DNA of 64,000 bases from Apostichopus japonicus (GCF_037975245.1 NC_092578.1:13438321-13502320), one strand, 5' to 3'. Counted from the first letter of the stretch, positions 38,431-51,780 are shown. Made by a program: numbers and translations. Notes: generated by a model not told the origin, from the sequence alone.

Positions 38431-38970
38431 GATCTAAATAAATCTTCCATTATGTTTCTCTTCATTGTTTTTTTTTTCCATTTCACATAATTTTCGAGGT
38501 AGATCAATTTATGGTAACATGGACTTGACACCAGACACCAATGCTATCTATTATATGGATAACTTTTAATAGCTTCAATATATCTTTGTTGCACCTGTTT
38601 GCAAAGCCTATCTCCACTCCAGAAAATAAATTATGACAATTGGAATAAACAAATAAAAAAGAACAAATAATGAAGTATTCATCCATCGCTGTTATCTCTA
38701 TCGTACTGTTTATTCTAATTTGATGATGAATGGGCTTGTTTCCATCTGTTTATGGTAGTGCATGCCTGGTCATAGTGATATGGACTGCTGTATAGTTAAT
38801 TATCTGACTAGTGGTTGCGCTTTTGATCAGCAGGACTCTGTTCTTTCAAAATACAATGTTCAGCATTTCTTCCTTATCCATAAATTTTTATATTTCTTTA
38901 GTATCTCAGTATATTTATATCATTGAAATTATAGTGAGTTGGAAATTCCAGAAAAGTGCAAAAATTTCGA
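38431..38970. other. Intergenic AT-rich sequence
   Basis: Nothing is supported here apart from a T-rich run near 38467. Confidence 0.4.
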
Positions 38971-39042
38971 GCCTCTGCCTGGATTCGAACCCGGTCCTCC
39001 CGCTTTACATGCGGACACCCTAACCAACTAGGCTATGGACGC
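38971..39042 (-). tRNA. tRNA-like sequence, probably a tRNA pseudogene or tRNA-derived SINE head
   Basis: On the minus strand this 72-nt stretch has a perfect internal promoter A box (TAGCCTAGTTGG) and B box (GGTTCGAATCC). It has a paired anticodon stem (TCCGC with GCGGG) around the loop ATGTAAA, whose position gives anticodon GTA (Tyr). The T arm has one mismatch. The acceptor stem is poor (GCGTCCA against CAGAGGC, with about three mismatches), so it is unlikely to be a working tRNA. A second B-box-like GGTTTCGAACC lies just upstream on the same strand. A tRNA-derived retroposon is the best explanation. Confidence 0.6.
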
Positions 39043-39257
39043 TGATTGTATGTCCAGAGGTTCGAAACCGGTAAGGAGGTCGTAATTCCACTGTAGGCGT
39101 TTGTCACCTGTATCGAACAATACTAGTTCCATTTTTTGGTGACATATTTTGCCTTACTCTAGAGATCAAACATGATGCTAAACCAACTCGAAATCATTTG
39201 TGATTCATAAAGCCGGATCTCGAAAGAGATACTTTGAACACACTTAATGTTAATGCA

Positions 39258-39293
<36 letters not shown>

Positions 39294-39322
39294 TTATATA
39301 CATATTTATTTTATATATATAG
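39258..39322. repeat. TA microsatellite
   Basis: An interrupted TA dinucleotide array. Confidence 0.95.
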
Positions 39323-42300
39323 GACTGGGTTGCTATGAATGCATATATACTTTTTTTCTGCTCTGTTTTACAACAAATGATGTCTTGAGTATAAATCAAT
39401 TTCAAAAGTAAAATGACTCATACATATATTCAATGACTCAGCGTAATGATTCAATCCAAAAACATGACTCAATTCAGGATAATTAACGGCAGCGACTCGT
39501 CTCTACCTTAAGAATGAAGCTTGTGATATAACCCTGCCTGTGTGACTTTGGGTGTAGTAACGATTTTATCTTCAGTTATTTTGTTTTGTATTAAAGCTCG
39601 AATCATATCGCCATCATAAAGTAAGAGGAGAATATAAAGACCATCTGGGCTGAGAATAGCACCATTTTTTATCATGACGCCAAGCTTTTGACATATTATA
39701 CTGGTTGGTAGTGTTGCATCCATTCTTTACATCTACGGTACCCATCTGATAACGTATAAAGCCATGAACATAGTCGTAATATTGGGTCTCAGACCTGATG
39801 TGAGAATGACGGAGTATTTTTAGGTCGTGGTAAATCAAATTTGTTTTGTGCTCAAGTTTCTTCCTTTATAGGCGGTACAGGTAACTTTAGTCTATTGGCT
39901 AGAGTAAGGATCTGTGCTGGTTGCCTGTGTTTTTGACAAAAAAGAGTGGGTGCTGTGCATACATTGGGCCTCTTGTCAACTCTTGTCATGCAGTCGTGAA
40001 ATTTCAGGCAATTTACCTCCAAATTTGTTTGCGTTGTCAGGTGTTATCGTTCATTTGCTGTGGATATCATTCTAGGTGTGAATTGATGTAAAGCTTTGTT
40101 ATACTATATATTTAATTGTGTACGTATTAGCCAACTGTGCAATTTTTCCATCATATCATTACTATGTATTTAATCAAACAGTGTGTATGTATGAAAGTTT
40201 GGTGTGTTTTACTTCACAATATTTAAGAGAAACCTTCATTCTAAAAGTAAACTTCCAATTAAAGTTAAATTCATATATATCTCAAAATCCTGTCCGTACA
40301 GAGCTGTAAAGGTCATCAATTTAATATTAAACCCAGATTTAACCTGCTAAAATTTGCTAGAATTCTTCAAGTTTAATTTTTTTTTTTTACTAGAAGGTTC
40401 TGACTATCACAATCATCCCCAGTCATAAATAAGGGTGGGATTAGAAAAGTTGATCTCTAGAAAGAAGAAAAAAATATAAACAATTGCTTTGAGGGTGCAT
40501 GGTAGTGAAATATCAGTTGAAGTTTGAACATGAGTGACCATTATTTGACTTCTAGCATATTTTTAGCATATTTATGGCGGTAATACTGGCGGCCCTTAAA
40601 ACAGCTGATGCTATTTAAGACATTGTAATGGCTCACACATCACCAAAATGTACATTGAAACATCATAATAGGTAATGATTGCTTTAATTGTTTGCATTTA
40701 TAAAAGTCTCAAGAGAGTCTCTTTATTTTCAATACCAAAAATCTCAGAATTGTTTTTTCTTCCTATCTTATCGGTGAAGAAAATGAAATTATCGGTGGAG
40801 TTTTTGTCGTGAAGTTTAAAATATATAATATTGCACACTTGCTGCATGTGCGTGGAAGGAGAAGAGGTCTAAAACAGGTTTAAAAAACTGATTTTGGAAA
40901 TTTACATTGACTTTATGAACTTTCCTCAATGCGAGTGACTTATCGCTACTCACCCCAAAAGTAATTTGCAACCGAGGGGGGGGGGGCATTCCATCCTTGA
41001 CATCTTTCATATGTTTTTCAAGTTTAAAATGTCAATAATGATACTTGGGTTGAATTTATCAATTTGAATTTCATAGTCAGTGGAGCACAGGAATCTTAAT
41101 TGCCTATTCATCAGTCATTGAACGTCATTTTCAGCTCGAGCCAATTTTAGAAAAAAAAAGTTTGTTCTTATTGAGACACGATCCCAGTGTAAAGATCTCA
41201 AAGGCATATTAACATGAGGGCATTAAACTGTGATTACTGTGAACTTTCGATAACCTTACAAGTGTAACATTTCTGCTAGTGAAGCTGAACCGAAGGTTGA
41301 CTAATATTTTGAAAGAATAATTTTGCTTGTCTACTCAATAAATGCTCGCAAGGTGCATCTGTTGATAACGAAATCCGCTTCTAGCATATGGGAATGTGTT
41401 CGGGAAAGTCCCTTCTCTGGTCATGTTTTTTAATGAGTGCTGCAGAAACAGTCCACCAATGATTATAGCTTCATTTGTCACGAGAAAGTTTTTTAATCGA
41501 TATCAGTCTGTGTGAAAAAAAAAGCCATTTATTGAGTCTGCTCGATGTTATTGCTAACTACGTAGGTAAATAAAGGAACCCATGTTGTGACTGTAAAGAC
41601 AGCTTTTATTTTTTTGTTGGGGGGGGGGAGTGTTGAGGGGGAGGGATGATTTGGTAAACATTAGTACTAGTAAACATACCGTATGTCTGATACTATTCAA
41701 TACAAAAAAATGTACTACTTCATTAGATTGGTTAGTAAAGTTTCTTTCAAATTAACAAAGACAAATGAAAACAAAATGTGGACTTTTTCCAAGTGGGAAT
41801 TGTCAAATTATTGCATATATGATTATGTATATTAAAATTTATGGACAAGCGTCTGTTTGGAAACAATTGGAAAAAAATAATTCTGGGAATGTCTTCACTA
41901 AGGGTTCCTATGACGTAGATTGGTTGGATTAAAAACAGAATGTTTTGCTGTGAGTGTGCAACTATGTATCACTGCCGATTGCTTCAAGTTCATAAACTGA
42001 AATATAAATATATATATTTTATAGCTATCATATACTGTAGAATATCACAGAAACACTGCAAGTAGGAATTGAAAGCAAATTTGACCAGCTTTGCTTAGAA
42101 CTGTTATATTTTCCTCTCTTATACTCCAAAGTCAAAAGTTATTTTGCCTCTAAGTGGACTATGCTTTGAAACCACAATCGAATCTACAGTCATATGTATT
42201 CTAGCAAACTGAATGGATCGTTTCTTGAAATCTTTTAGCGCAGAGAACATTTTACATTGATTCCATCTTTCATTTTCTGGAGTAAGTTTACGAAGGATTT

Positions 42301-42655
42301 ATCTCGTCGTGATATCAAAAGTTTTGACCAACCCAGGGGTCTGTTGGAGTACCTAGCAGCTCCTTGTTTTAATCTGCAAGATACGAAACTTTTAAATCTC
42401 GTAGTATAACATGATTATTCAGGAAACTTGTCGATTTTAACCACCTCTGTATCTGTTAGTATGAGATTATAGGATATCTAATTATGCGTCGATTGTTATA
42501 TAGCCTATTGAGAATGCAGCAGGATCTTACAAATCAAAACAAATTGCATCCGTGTTGAAACCTTTGTCTAATAACAGCACTTGTCTGTCTCAAGGATAAC
42601 AAAGGTACATTATATTTGTGTCTCTGTGTAAGAAATGATATTATTCTGTGAGTTG
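39323..42655. other. Intergenic region with no supported gene
   Basis: This is AT-rich, with a G tract near 40975-40986, another near 41622, and a member of the dispersed family near 40490-40640. No exon is recognised. Confidence 0.4.
40490..40640 (+). repeat. Dispersed repeat family, copy 2
   Basis: It contains GAGTGACCATTATTTGACTT followed by CTAGCATATTTTTAGCATAT and a GGCGG-rich stretch, matching the copies near 25,030 and 62,190 in order and spacing. Confidence 0.4.
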
Positions 42656-42658
42656 TTA

Positions 42659-43056
42659 ACGCCCAACAATTTTGCCCGAGCAGCAAAAATTGATAGCAGA
42701 CATGTTGCATTTATTGTTAGATCCATGCAGGTGTGCCCAGGTTATTAAGTAGATGACCATAAAATAGGACTTACACAGTTTAATTGCATACAGTGCTCTG
42801 AATTGCGCAATTTTGCCTGAGCAGCAAAGACTAACAGCGTACATGTTGCGTTTATGTTTAGGTCCATGCAGGTGTGCCCAGGTTATTAAGTCTTACACAG
42901 TTTAATTGCATACAGTGTTCTGAATTGCGCAATTTTGCCTGAGCAGTAAAGACTAACAGCGTACATGTTGTGTTTACGTTTAGATCCATGCAGGTGTGCC
43001 CAGGTTATTAAGTCTTACACAGTTTAATTGCATACAGTGTTCTGAATTGCGCAATT
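42659..43056. repeat. Tandem repeat, 122-bp unit, about three copies
   Basis: GCGCAATTT follows TTCTGAATT or CTCTGAATT at 42805, 42927 and 43049, exactly 122 bp apart. Each unit carries GAGCAG, CATGTTG, CCATGCAGGTGTGCCCAGG and TTACACAGTTTAATTGCATA. The first copy is longer (about 146 bp), with an extra AGATGACCATAAAATAGGA. The last boundary repeats only the start of the unit. Confidence 0.9.
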
Positions 43057-46000
43057 TCTCATTCGTAGGTGTTCTGTTAAAAGAGAAAGCAAAATTTTGC
43101 AAATTTATTTTGTTTTCCACATTAGGTTTAAAGTGCTCTGCAAATTAATGTCATTAACTAACTGTGAAGAGGAGGAAATGGCAAAGATCAGATAGTTTCT
43201 GAGGGGAATATTAATTAGCCCAAAGTCAAACAAACGAGCTCGCATTCTCTCTCTCATGTCTTGAACTAATGAAACTTGGATATTTTAATCAGGATCTGGA
43301 GTAAAAATCACAAAACTCAGAATCAGATTTATATTCTAAATTTAAGCGCTCTGTGAATCAACAATGTCCTTGAATCAAATATGATGTTTATATGAAGTTT
43401 ATTTTATATATGTTATAAAGCATATATATATTACATCATCGTGTTTTTAAATGCACTTGGAACTTCGTTTCTGTTAAGCCTTATAGGTGTTACCTGGAGG
43501 TTTTGAATCCAGAAACTCGGTTGTAAATGCACAGCACTAAATCACCGAGGATGGTACTATCGATCTCTCAAATTGCCCCTCAGTCCAGAGTTACTGTAGG
43601 TGATGATGAGCTACGTACTTTAAATGCACTGACAAAAAATATGATTCTTTTTCGACGAGTGGACATAAGTAGATTTACTTTCGATGTACCGTTAAACTCT
43701 TGCCTACATTTTAAAGTAGACCTTGAGTTTGACATTGAAACATTCTTTGTCAGCTCAGGGTGTAATAGGTAGTGTTGTTGTCAAGTACTATCTGAGAACC
43801 GAGTACGTCCGTGTACTTCCCTGTACTTCAGTTTCCAAGTACCATGTGTGCGAGTACTACAGAATTGTCGTATATGATACCCGGTACTGCATACTCTTTC
43901 ATCCGAGTACTTTTGGCTTTTAATAGTAAACTGTGCAAGATCTTTACAAAGTTTATAACATGCTCTTTTTTTTTTGTGGGGGGGGAGGGGGCTCCCTGCT
44001 TTTCATTGTAAACAAATGATGTGATAGTTGAATATGCAAATTACATTGCTCGGAGCTTGTTATTGTTTACGCCAAACATTCAAAATGTTTCTTTGCGATA
44101 ATGGAATGAGAAAGTGGCATTATTATAGCGAGCAACTTGAAGTGATATATGTACATAGAGTTATTACAGAGAGTTGTTAGACTGACGGTGGTACTATACA
44201 ATCATGCGACTAATTGTTTGGTGCGTTCGCAACATGTCGCTCATTTATTCTCCGTCTTGGTAGTAGCCTTTAGGCATTGTACTTGTTAATTTACTTGGCT
44301 ATATGTATGATACTGCCAGAAGAGAGACCTGTGAGTATAGTATCACTAGTTACACAGTAATTCTATGGAATGCCGATAGGGTCGAAGAAATATGCAGCTT
44401 CCTGTTGTAACGTCCGTTTCACGAAACTGTTTTTCTATAAGTACTCATTAAGTACTCATTCCGAACCAGTGGCATAGCCAGGGGGGACAGAGTGCCCCCC
44501 CCCCCACAGACATTTTTGGGGATGCAAAAAGCAAAGGGAGCAACAACAAACAAAATCTAAATGTCTTGAACCTGGGGGATTAGGCTTACGACAGGGGAGG
44601 GAAGACTACTAAGGAGAATGTAATAAAAGGTCACCTCAAAAATATGTATAAGTATGAGATGAAGTATGAGTAATTTAGCATCCAAGTGTGAGGAATAAAT
44701 GATGAATAGGAGTACTCTTTGAGTACTACAACACCAGTTGATAGTACAGCAAATAAACCCATTATGGTTTTATACTTGGCATCAAAAGCAGCCTTTTATG
44801 TTCATTTGTCACTTTCCAAAAGTTTTATTACTAAGCTATCACATATTTTCCAAAATTCAGATGGAATTGAAAATAAACTGTAGTTATTAAAGATAAATCC
44901 ATTTACATTTTGTGATTGTATGGATGGATGTTAACTAGTGAAGTCATTAGTGAAATTGCCTTAATGCTAATTGTCTGCAAACATTCTTGCATCTTCAGTG
45001 CTCAATGAACACACACTATGTTGGTTTAACTGCAACTGCTTGTAATGTTACTGTATGTGACCCTGTGTAGAAATAGCCAAGTTTATGCTATAGACTATCA
45101 TATGTGTGCACTCAAATAATGTTACGCCTCGATGTCACATGTTTCGACAACAAGCGCTTATGGTACGAAGTTGCACTTGAATTGTTTCTGAGACTATCAC
45201 GTTATATATAATTGAATCGTTGTTTTGATGACAAATGCGATGCGTTGAGACAAATTTGATGAATTTTGTGGGAAGCTAACATCTCTGATACTGAAAACAA
45301 GTTTTCATCTTACAGTGTGTTTGTTCTCTCCACTTTGAGAGTTGCTCATTTAAAATGTTTATTCATACCACAGTAATTTCTTTGTTGCTAACTTGCGTAA
45401 ATTTTCGCGGTCCCTTTGACCACATGCTTCAGTCAATTATTTATCTTTTCTTTGAGACAGTTGTGTGTAAACTACTCACACATCTTCAAAGTAGCCATTG
45501 AAAGTTGAGTCTGTTAAAATCAACATTGTGAGAAAAGTTAGTTTATACAGTATATGCTATGATGGGAAAGGGGTCAGAACTGGCCAGGCTTGGGCCGACT
45601 TGATATAGTAGTTGGGAAAATTTGTTCAACTTTGAATAAACTTTTGAATAAAATTGCATAGGTAAACTGTTACATGGTAACTCACGACAGGGGTTCATAA
45701 AAGTTGTGAGCAAGTAGTAGGCCTGTAAGCTGGGGCTTGTTCTCGTGTCGTCGATATCTATACTAATATTTACTACGTCCGCATTTAAGGGGCTCATTAA
45801 AATCAGTTGAAAAGTGGAGTATTTTTATGCTTTGCAATTTTCTGTCTAGGCACTCATTTTACTTCATGTTGATTTCCAAAATTCACAACATATGCATGAC
45901 GACCCATAACATTTTCACCAGATCTATCCTATTCCTATGTACAGTACAAGGGAGAACTGTATACCTAACACTAGTACACACAGTATGGTGGCTAGGCTGG

Positions 46001-46944
46001 CATGTACAGTACATGGTAACTAGTCTACAGCAAAACTTCCTGCTTGCTTCTGACTTTGACAGTCATTTTGTTGTTGTATATTAGTTAAAGGATTCATCAT
46101 TTGATTTTTTTGTGCATATTATAGACCTATCACTAAAATGCTTCCGTCAAGTCGCGCACAAGCCACGGGTTGGTTAGGGTCATTTTAACTAAGTATTATG
46201 TGTTTCCGGTAGAGATATTTTGAGGTGCATGTTTTCATGGAGGACTCCAGGACTCCAGTTTTTCTGAACAGATGCCAACATTTTAAGGCGTTGCATCCTG
46301 AGTTAGCACCTTATAATAATGGACTATTTGGCAATGTCATTGTAATTAGACAATGTCAATGCAGGTTGTTAGGTTCATAGAAAAATGTTCTGTACATGTT
46401 GATAAGTCTTTGTCAGTTTACCTCTGTCATTTTTATTAAAAAAATAAAAAAAAATAAAAAAAATAGGGATTTATGTATTTTTGAAATGCTCCCAATTAAA
46501 GGAAAGCAATATGTTAAACTTAACATAGTGTTTTAATCTTACGATACATTTGTTGATTAGTTTTACATACTGCAGTTAGATTGGAGTTATTTCTTAAATT
46601 TTCAATGACGCTAAGAAAGATGTGGAAAGATGACTTACAGTAATTATAAATGTTGGTTTTGACATTAAATTAAGACCTTGAACCATTGCGTGCATCGATG
46701 TTATCCGTAGTTCAAACTTACTGCGTTGTGGAAACTTGTTTACCCTTTTAGAGTGTCAAATTGTTTGCCACTAGAATAGTATCCCTGTTCCCAGCTTAAA
46801 ATGATCAGTTACTATGTGGCATAACCTCCCTGGATGTGAATAATGTGTAAAATTTATATATGAAGACACCTTCAATATGACAAGTTATCCATCCGTCCAT
46901 CCGTCCATCCATCCATCTATTATTAGAGAAAACCAGAGAAATAA
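43057..46944. other. Intergenic region with no supported gene
   Basis: AT-rich sequence with G and C tracts near 43977-43990 and 44494-44506. A hAT-like terminus occurs at 44467-44482. Open frames at 43527-43772 and 45827-46084 show no domain and no splice support. A short (CATC)n lies at 46889-46920. Confidence 0.4.
44467..44482 (+). mobile_element. Possible solo hAT-like terminus
   Basis: CAGTGGCATAGCCAGG followed by a G run closely resembles hAT-type ends. No inverse terminus or repeated 8-bp flank was found nearby, so it may be a truncated element. Confidence 0.4.
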
Positions 46945-46968
46945 GATATATATATATATATATATATA

Positions 46969-47026
<58 letters not shown>
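46945..47026. repeat. TA microsatellite
   Basis: A long TA array with one TC interruption, just downstream of a (CATC)n array. Confidence 0.95.
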
Positions 47027-47028
<2 letters not shown>

Positions 47029-47239
47029 TAATATACAACTGTCTGTACTAATTAAAGCAGTACAATGGCTTTACATTCTGCTTGACTAATAAGGTAAATT
47101 GGCTCAAAGTGTATTGACAGACAATTATCAACACAAGAAGATATTCTTACCTCTTTTATTAAGTAACATAGCAGATCCAAGACACACAAATAGAACATGT
47201 ACACAATTAACATAAGACAAGAAGGTATTCTATCAGTTG

Positions 47240-47720
47240 AACTCTGAAAGTGTCATTCAGGATTTTATTGGGCTTCAAGAATTATGCTAATCATGCCCAT
47301 ATAAATTTAATGGACGGTTAATCAAGCAAGAAACATACTTTATTTTTCTCTTAGCTTCTTTCAAACAACATTTTTAGTTTCATTCAGATCCAAAACTCAA
47401 CAACATTTTAAGCTTCATTCATATCCAAAACTCCTTTAAAGTGTCATTGAGTATTTCATTGAGCTCCAATAGTTATTGCTATAGACAGTTTACAGTTTGT
47501 TGTCAGGCAGAACTTAGTCAAACAAGAATATATTCTAAGCTCTGTTAAAGCAGCATTCAGGGTTTAATAGTCAGCTCATGGCATTATGCTAGCTACATGG
47601 CATAAACAGCATAAATGATAAAATGCGAACTAAGATACTGTATGTCCCAAGCTCCTTTAAAATAGCATTCATGATTTCATTGGTTACTATAGGCTTTCAT
47701 TGTATTGAGAGTTCCCAATC
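47240..47720. repeat. Degenerate tandem repeat, about 110-bp unit
   Basis: A motif of the form AAAGTGTCATTCAGGATTTT followed by an (A/T)TTGGGCTCnnAnnATTATGCT stretch recurs near 47247, 47438, 47546 and 47658. Intervals are about 191, 108 and 112 bp. The copies are heavily diverged. Shared phrases include TCAACAA, AAGCTTCATTCA(T/G)ATCCAAAACTC and TATTCTAAGCTC. Confidence 0.6.
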
Positions 47721-48045
47721 AGCTGGAAGATTTTTTTAAAGCCCTCTACTGATTACATTGGTGGACTTATCATTATTCAGCCTCCAGGAATCTTAATCGC
47801 TTTTTGAAGTATTAAAGAAGAATACAAAATATAATGAATACCATATAATATCAAAAGTGTAATATTCAATTTTAGAAAAAAAATCCACACTATAGTTATT
47901 CCAAAATAAATTCACGCAAAACATTACATTGAGTACATAATCTATTGTATAGCTTCATTTCAATTATATGCGGGGGTTAAAAAGTGACACGCACTTGACT
48001 AATGCTAATGTGAAAGTGTTTGTGATAAGTTTGGCGATATTAGAA

Positions 48046-48150
48046 ACAGAATCATTAAATATCTCATTAAGGACATTTGTGGTTAAAACAAAATAACAAA
48101 AAACAGAATCATTAAGTATCTAATTAAGGACGTTTGTGGTTAAAAACAAA
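48046..48150. repeat. Short tandem duplication, 57-bp unit
   Basis: ACAGAATCATTAA(A/G)TATCT followed by ATTAAGGAC(A/G)TTTGTGGTTA occurs twice, 57 bp apart, with few differences. Confidence 0.9.
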
Positions 48151-50990
48151 ACAGAAAACAAACAAACAAGATACTAATCATGTTTTAATGTCACCAGTAA
48201 CAATCTGATTTAATTCCAGCTCCCTCTAGGTTTGTGGTAAATTTATTGGAAAATAGTTTCTCAAATTCAAACAGGATAAAAAAATTGGATCTTATACTGT
48301 TGTTAGAGTTATGTACTGTTGGAATCACTATTAAAGTACATTTCATTGAAAGAGAGCTTTCGAGAACCCACATAAACCAAAATTTATGAAGAAATGTGAA
48401 TAAATATACTTGATGCCTTCTGTGGGAGAATCTATCATTTCATCATTCAAATAAGAAGCAAAAAAAAAAAAAAAAAAAATGAAAATGTCTTAATTGAGCT
48501 GTTGATAGAGTCCTACCGGTGCTGTTATAAAGTTGAATAACAGCTACCTATCACAACTTGTCATAAATTATAGTGAAAGCGATAGCCTAACTGTACAGTA
48601 CATCATCCCATGGTCACATGCCACTAAGAGAGACTTCTTCTAACTCATACAAGCTAGAGCATTCTTAACGCATGAAACTCTAATCTATACCACTGCCACG
48701 AGAAAGAAGAAGATGAAAAAAGGCAAGCCAATTAAGCCATTCCTCCAGAACAGATCATACAAAACATGCTACAACCTCTATTCGTGATTGGGATTGTAAA
48801 GGGGAAACCCCTCTGTAGTTTTTTCTTTCATATGGACTAGTCCATTTATTGAACAGGGTTGATTACAATATGTATACAGTGTGTGTGTTTTTTTTTTATA
48901 TGGGATTTTTTGAAGCTGTGTTGAGAAGTACATGCCAGGTGTAGAACAGAGGGGAGTGGTATATGCTTATTATTATGTATATCAACCCAGTTATTATCAT
49001 CTGTTCAATTCTGTATCATCAATTTTAAACTTTTAAAAAGGGTGTAGTCTGCTGCAGTCTGGTTGAATTCTAGCTAGCCTACATAAACATTGTACTGAAG
49101 TCTCAAGATTTTTGACAGCCAGCTCATTCATACATGCATTTTCTGCATGTTGTGTTTCTCCATTGTTCCATGATTCTGAACAGCTGCATGGATCAGCAAG
49201 TTTTACAAGAAAAATATCGTCCAGCAAGAGGCAGGTTCTATTTTTGTCTTCATTCATTTCTTTTTCTTTTCTTTTCTTATTCTTTCTTTTCTCATATTTG
49301 GCTGCAGTAAGTATTTATTCAGAGGAAATAAAGAAAGAAACATTTTGAAAAGGAAATCTGCTGCAGCTTGTGTAAAAAGTGATGACATCAGCATGTCCTA
49401 TGATAGGAAATGATGTGTTCCTTGACTAACTGGATTTAAATTAAAACTATACTAAGCAAAGGGTGAGCCTGTGTTTCTGAAAGCTGATATCATCACACTT
49501 GAGCCAAAAAAAAAAGTCAAAGGGCACAATCATGTGATGAACACATATATATTTTAAGGACTATACAGATATACAGCACATGAATGTTGCTAACCAATTG
49601 CAATGGAATGGAACAGGGCTCTTTTTTCTTTTACTAATGCATGCAGCCTTCGATCCATAATGGAAGATTGATATTTTTGTGTCGGGACAATCAGAGCTGG
49701 AGTTCATCTCCTTGCAGTTTCGAACTAGACTCTTATGGCCAGAGTAAAACATATTTTTGGGAGTAGTTTATAGTTGTAATTTATGTAAGACTCATGCTCA
49801 TGCTTTTGGGATTTTTTGTGCCTTTCGGTGATCAATGGATGGAATCCTAAATTCTGGTAAGCCCTCTTCTTGTTTGTAATTAGTTCAATGTCGAGTGAAT
49901 AATTTAATTATGCTGCATCTATGTGCCACGCGTACAGCTCAAACAACGTTATATTGCATGTTACTTATATACATTGCTGCATGTACTTGATTATAAATGT
50001 TTACAAATTTTCTTCTATAGCTCTGTTTAAAATTGATTGACAGGATTAATCTGTTTTAATTAGTTTATGAAAAGTGTGAATTAATACTAATTAATGGCTG
50101 AAACTGAGATTGAGTTTATTGTGGCATATAAATTGGACATGATGTTGTGGACATACCATGGGTACTGCAGTGACATAATCTGGGCCTTTATGACACTAGT
50201 TAGTGTTAGTCACATTTGCACACACTTATATTGCATGCAAACACAATTTTGATGTCACTGTGTGGGTCGTGTACAATACTGCACATACATGTACAACAAT
50301 GTGGAAGTGTCACTGCCGCTCGTCCCATTTATATCTCGTAGTAAAATGTACGTAATGGCCATTATCTGCATAATTGTAAACAGTACAAAGTTTACACAAC
50401 ACTTCATTATCTATGGTCCAAAATTTACAGAGAGATGCGCCTGGCAAGTGGACTAAGTCACATGATATACTGACATCACTATAGATTGCACACTGTAGTA
50501 ATACAATATAGTATCACAATAGTTTTCGCAGTATCGATAGTATGCCGCCCTCACTTTCGTAGTTCTTCCAGTGTACCCCTCTGAGTCATGAATGACCCTG
50601 CGTTCGGTTTAGGATTTCGGAGAATGGGAATTCATGACCACTTTTCCACGTGGCTCCGCGATATATGGACATTTATTTAAATATTAAATACGCGCTTTTC
50701 CTTAGAATTTACACCAGTGCTGATCTTTTCTTTACTGAAAGGTCACGACCCTCAATATTTGTTCTCCTCACTTATATTGTTTGTATCATTTACATATATT
50801 TAGTGCCGGATCCAATTTTAATTTTCTGCTGTAAATAATCAAGAACCTGTAAACTGTAATTTTGCGAGTCGTAGTTTAATGACTAAGTACGTACTATTAT
50901 TGCCCCATAAAACCTAATACCCATATCACTAAGACACAACCAACAGTACTATGTTATCATGTGATATACAGCTCACTTTACCATTTATGT
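48151..50990. other. Intergenic region with no supported gene
   Basis: It holds a poly-A run near 48460-48479 and a T-rich segment near 49257-49290. No exon, RNA gene or element boundary is recognised. Confidence 0.4.
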
Positions 50991-51040
50991 TGACTTTGGC
51001 GCTATATAAATGTCTTCTGATTGATTGATTGATTGATAAA
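50991..51040 (+). mobile_element. Possible retroposon 3' tail ending in (GATT)n
   Basis: GGCGCTATATAAATGTCTTC followed by (TGAT)n has the form of a LINE or SINE 3' end with a short simple-repeat tail. Only the tail is recognisable, so this is tentative. Confidence 0.35.
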
Positions 51041-51041
51041 T

Positions 51042-51780
51042 GAACTGGTGACTGGACAGTGCTACATCACAGCTACTCAGTGACTAGCTGCAGAGTATAA
51101 GCACGCAGTGTGCTACACTAAACTACAGTACACTATGCACTGTACCCTATCTTGCACTATACACGGCACTAGACTTGTACACTATCTCCACCGTACAGTA
51201 CCTGTATCAACTGAGAGACCGTGCATTAAACTGAGTAGAGCTGCCACATCACAGCTACGGTAGTTGCAGAACTATGTAAAGCTCACAGTGCACTGCACTA
51301 TACTTATGCGTACACTATATACACACTGCACTTCATTCATTCATTCATTCACCTTTATTCCAGTATAAACAAGGATAAAAAATCATCAAGACTATAGGTT
51401 AGAACATATATGTTTAAGAGATTAAGAAAATAATATAATCAAATTTGTTACAAAAATTTATCGAAGAGTAACAAAACCGCACACTATCAGTGATGCCTTG
51501 CACTTGAGAGAGCACTTAACAATAAACTGGTGACTCTGCATTGCAATGTCACAGTGATAGTAGCAGCATGTTAACTCACAGTACACTACACTGCACTACT
51601 ATACTACACTATACAGCTACACTATACAGCCGCACTATCCCACAGGACAGTGCCTGTCAACCAAGACTCCGCACTTCACCACAATAAAATGTTGACTCCG
51701 CTGAATTGCCACATCATAGCAACATTAGCTGCAGTATTAAGCTGACTCTGCACTACACTATACTACAGTATATATAGTAT
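51042..51780. repeat. Degenerate CACTA-rich repeat region
   Basis: Phrases such as AACTGGTGACT and CACATCACAGCTAC recur near 51042, 51229, 51524 and 51687, between stretches rich in CACTATAC. This suggests an old tandem array with unit about 160-190 bp. It is interrupted by about 145 bp at 51335-51480 that looks like an inserted retroposon fragment. Confidence 0.55.
51335..51480 (-). mobile_element. Possible truncated LINE 3' end with (GAAT)n tail
   Basis: On the minus strand the segment ends CTGGAATAAAGGTGAATGAA followed by further GAAT units, as in LINE 3' ends that carry AATAAA and a tetranucleotide tail. It interrupts the CACTA-rich repeat, as expected of an insertion. No reverse-transcriptase sequence remains. 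Confidence 0.45.

Noticed and set aside
38971-39042. Functional tRNA-Tyr gene
   Set aside because: The acceptor stem has several mismatches and the T stem has one, and animal tRNA-Tyr genes normally contain an intron. A tRNA-derived element or pseudogene is more likely.
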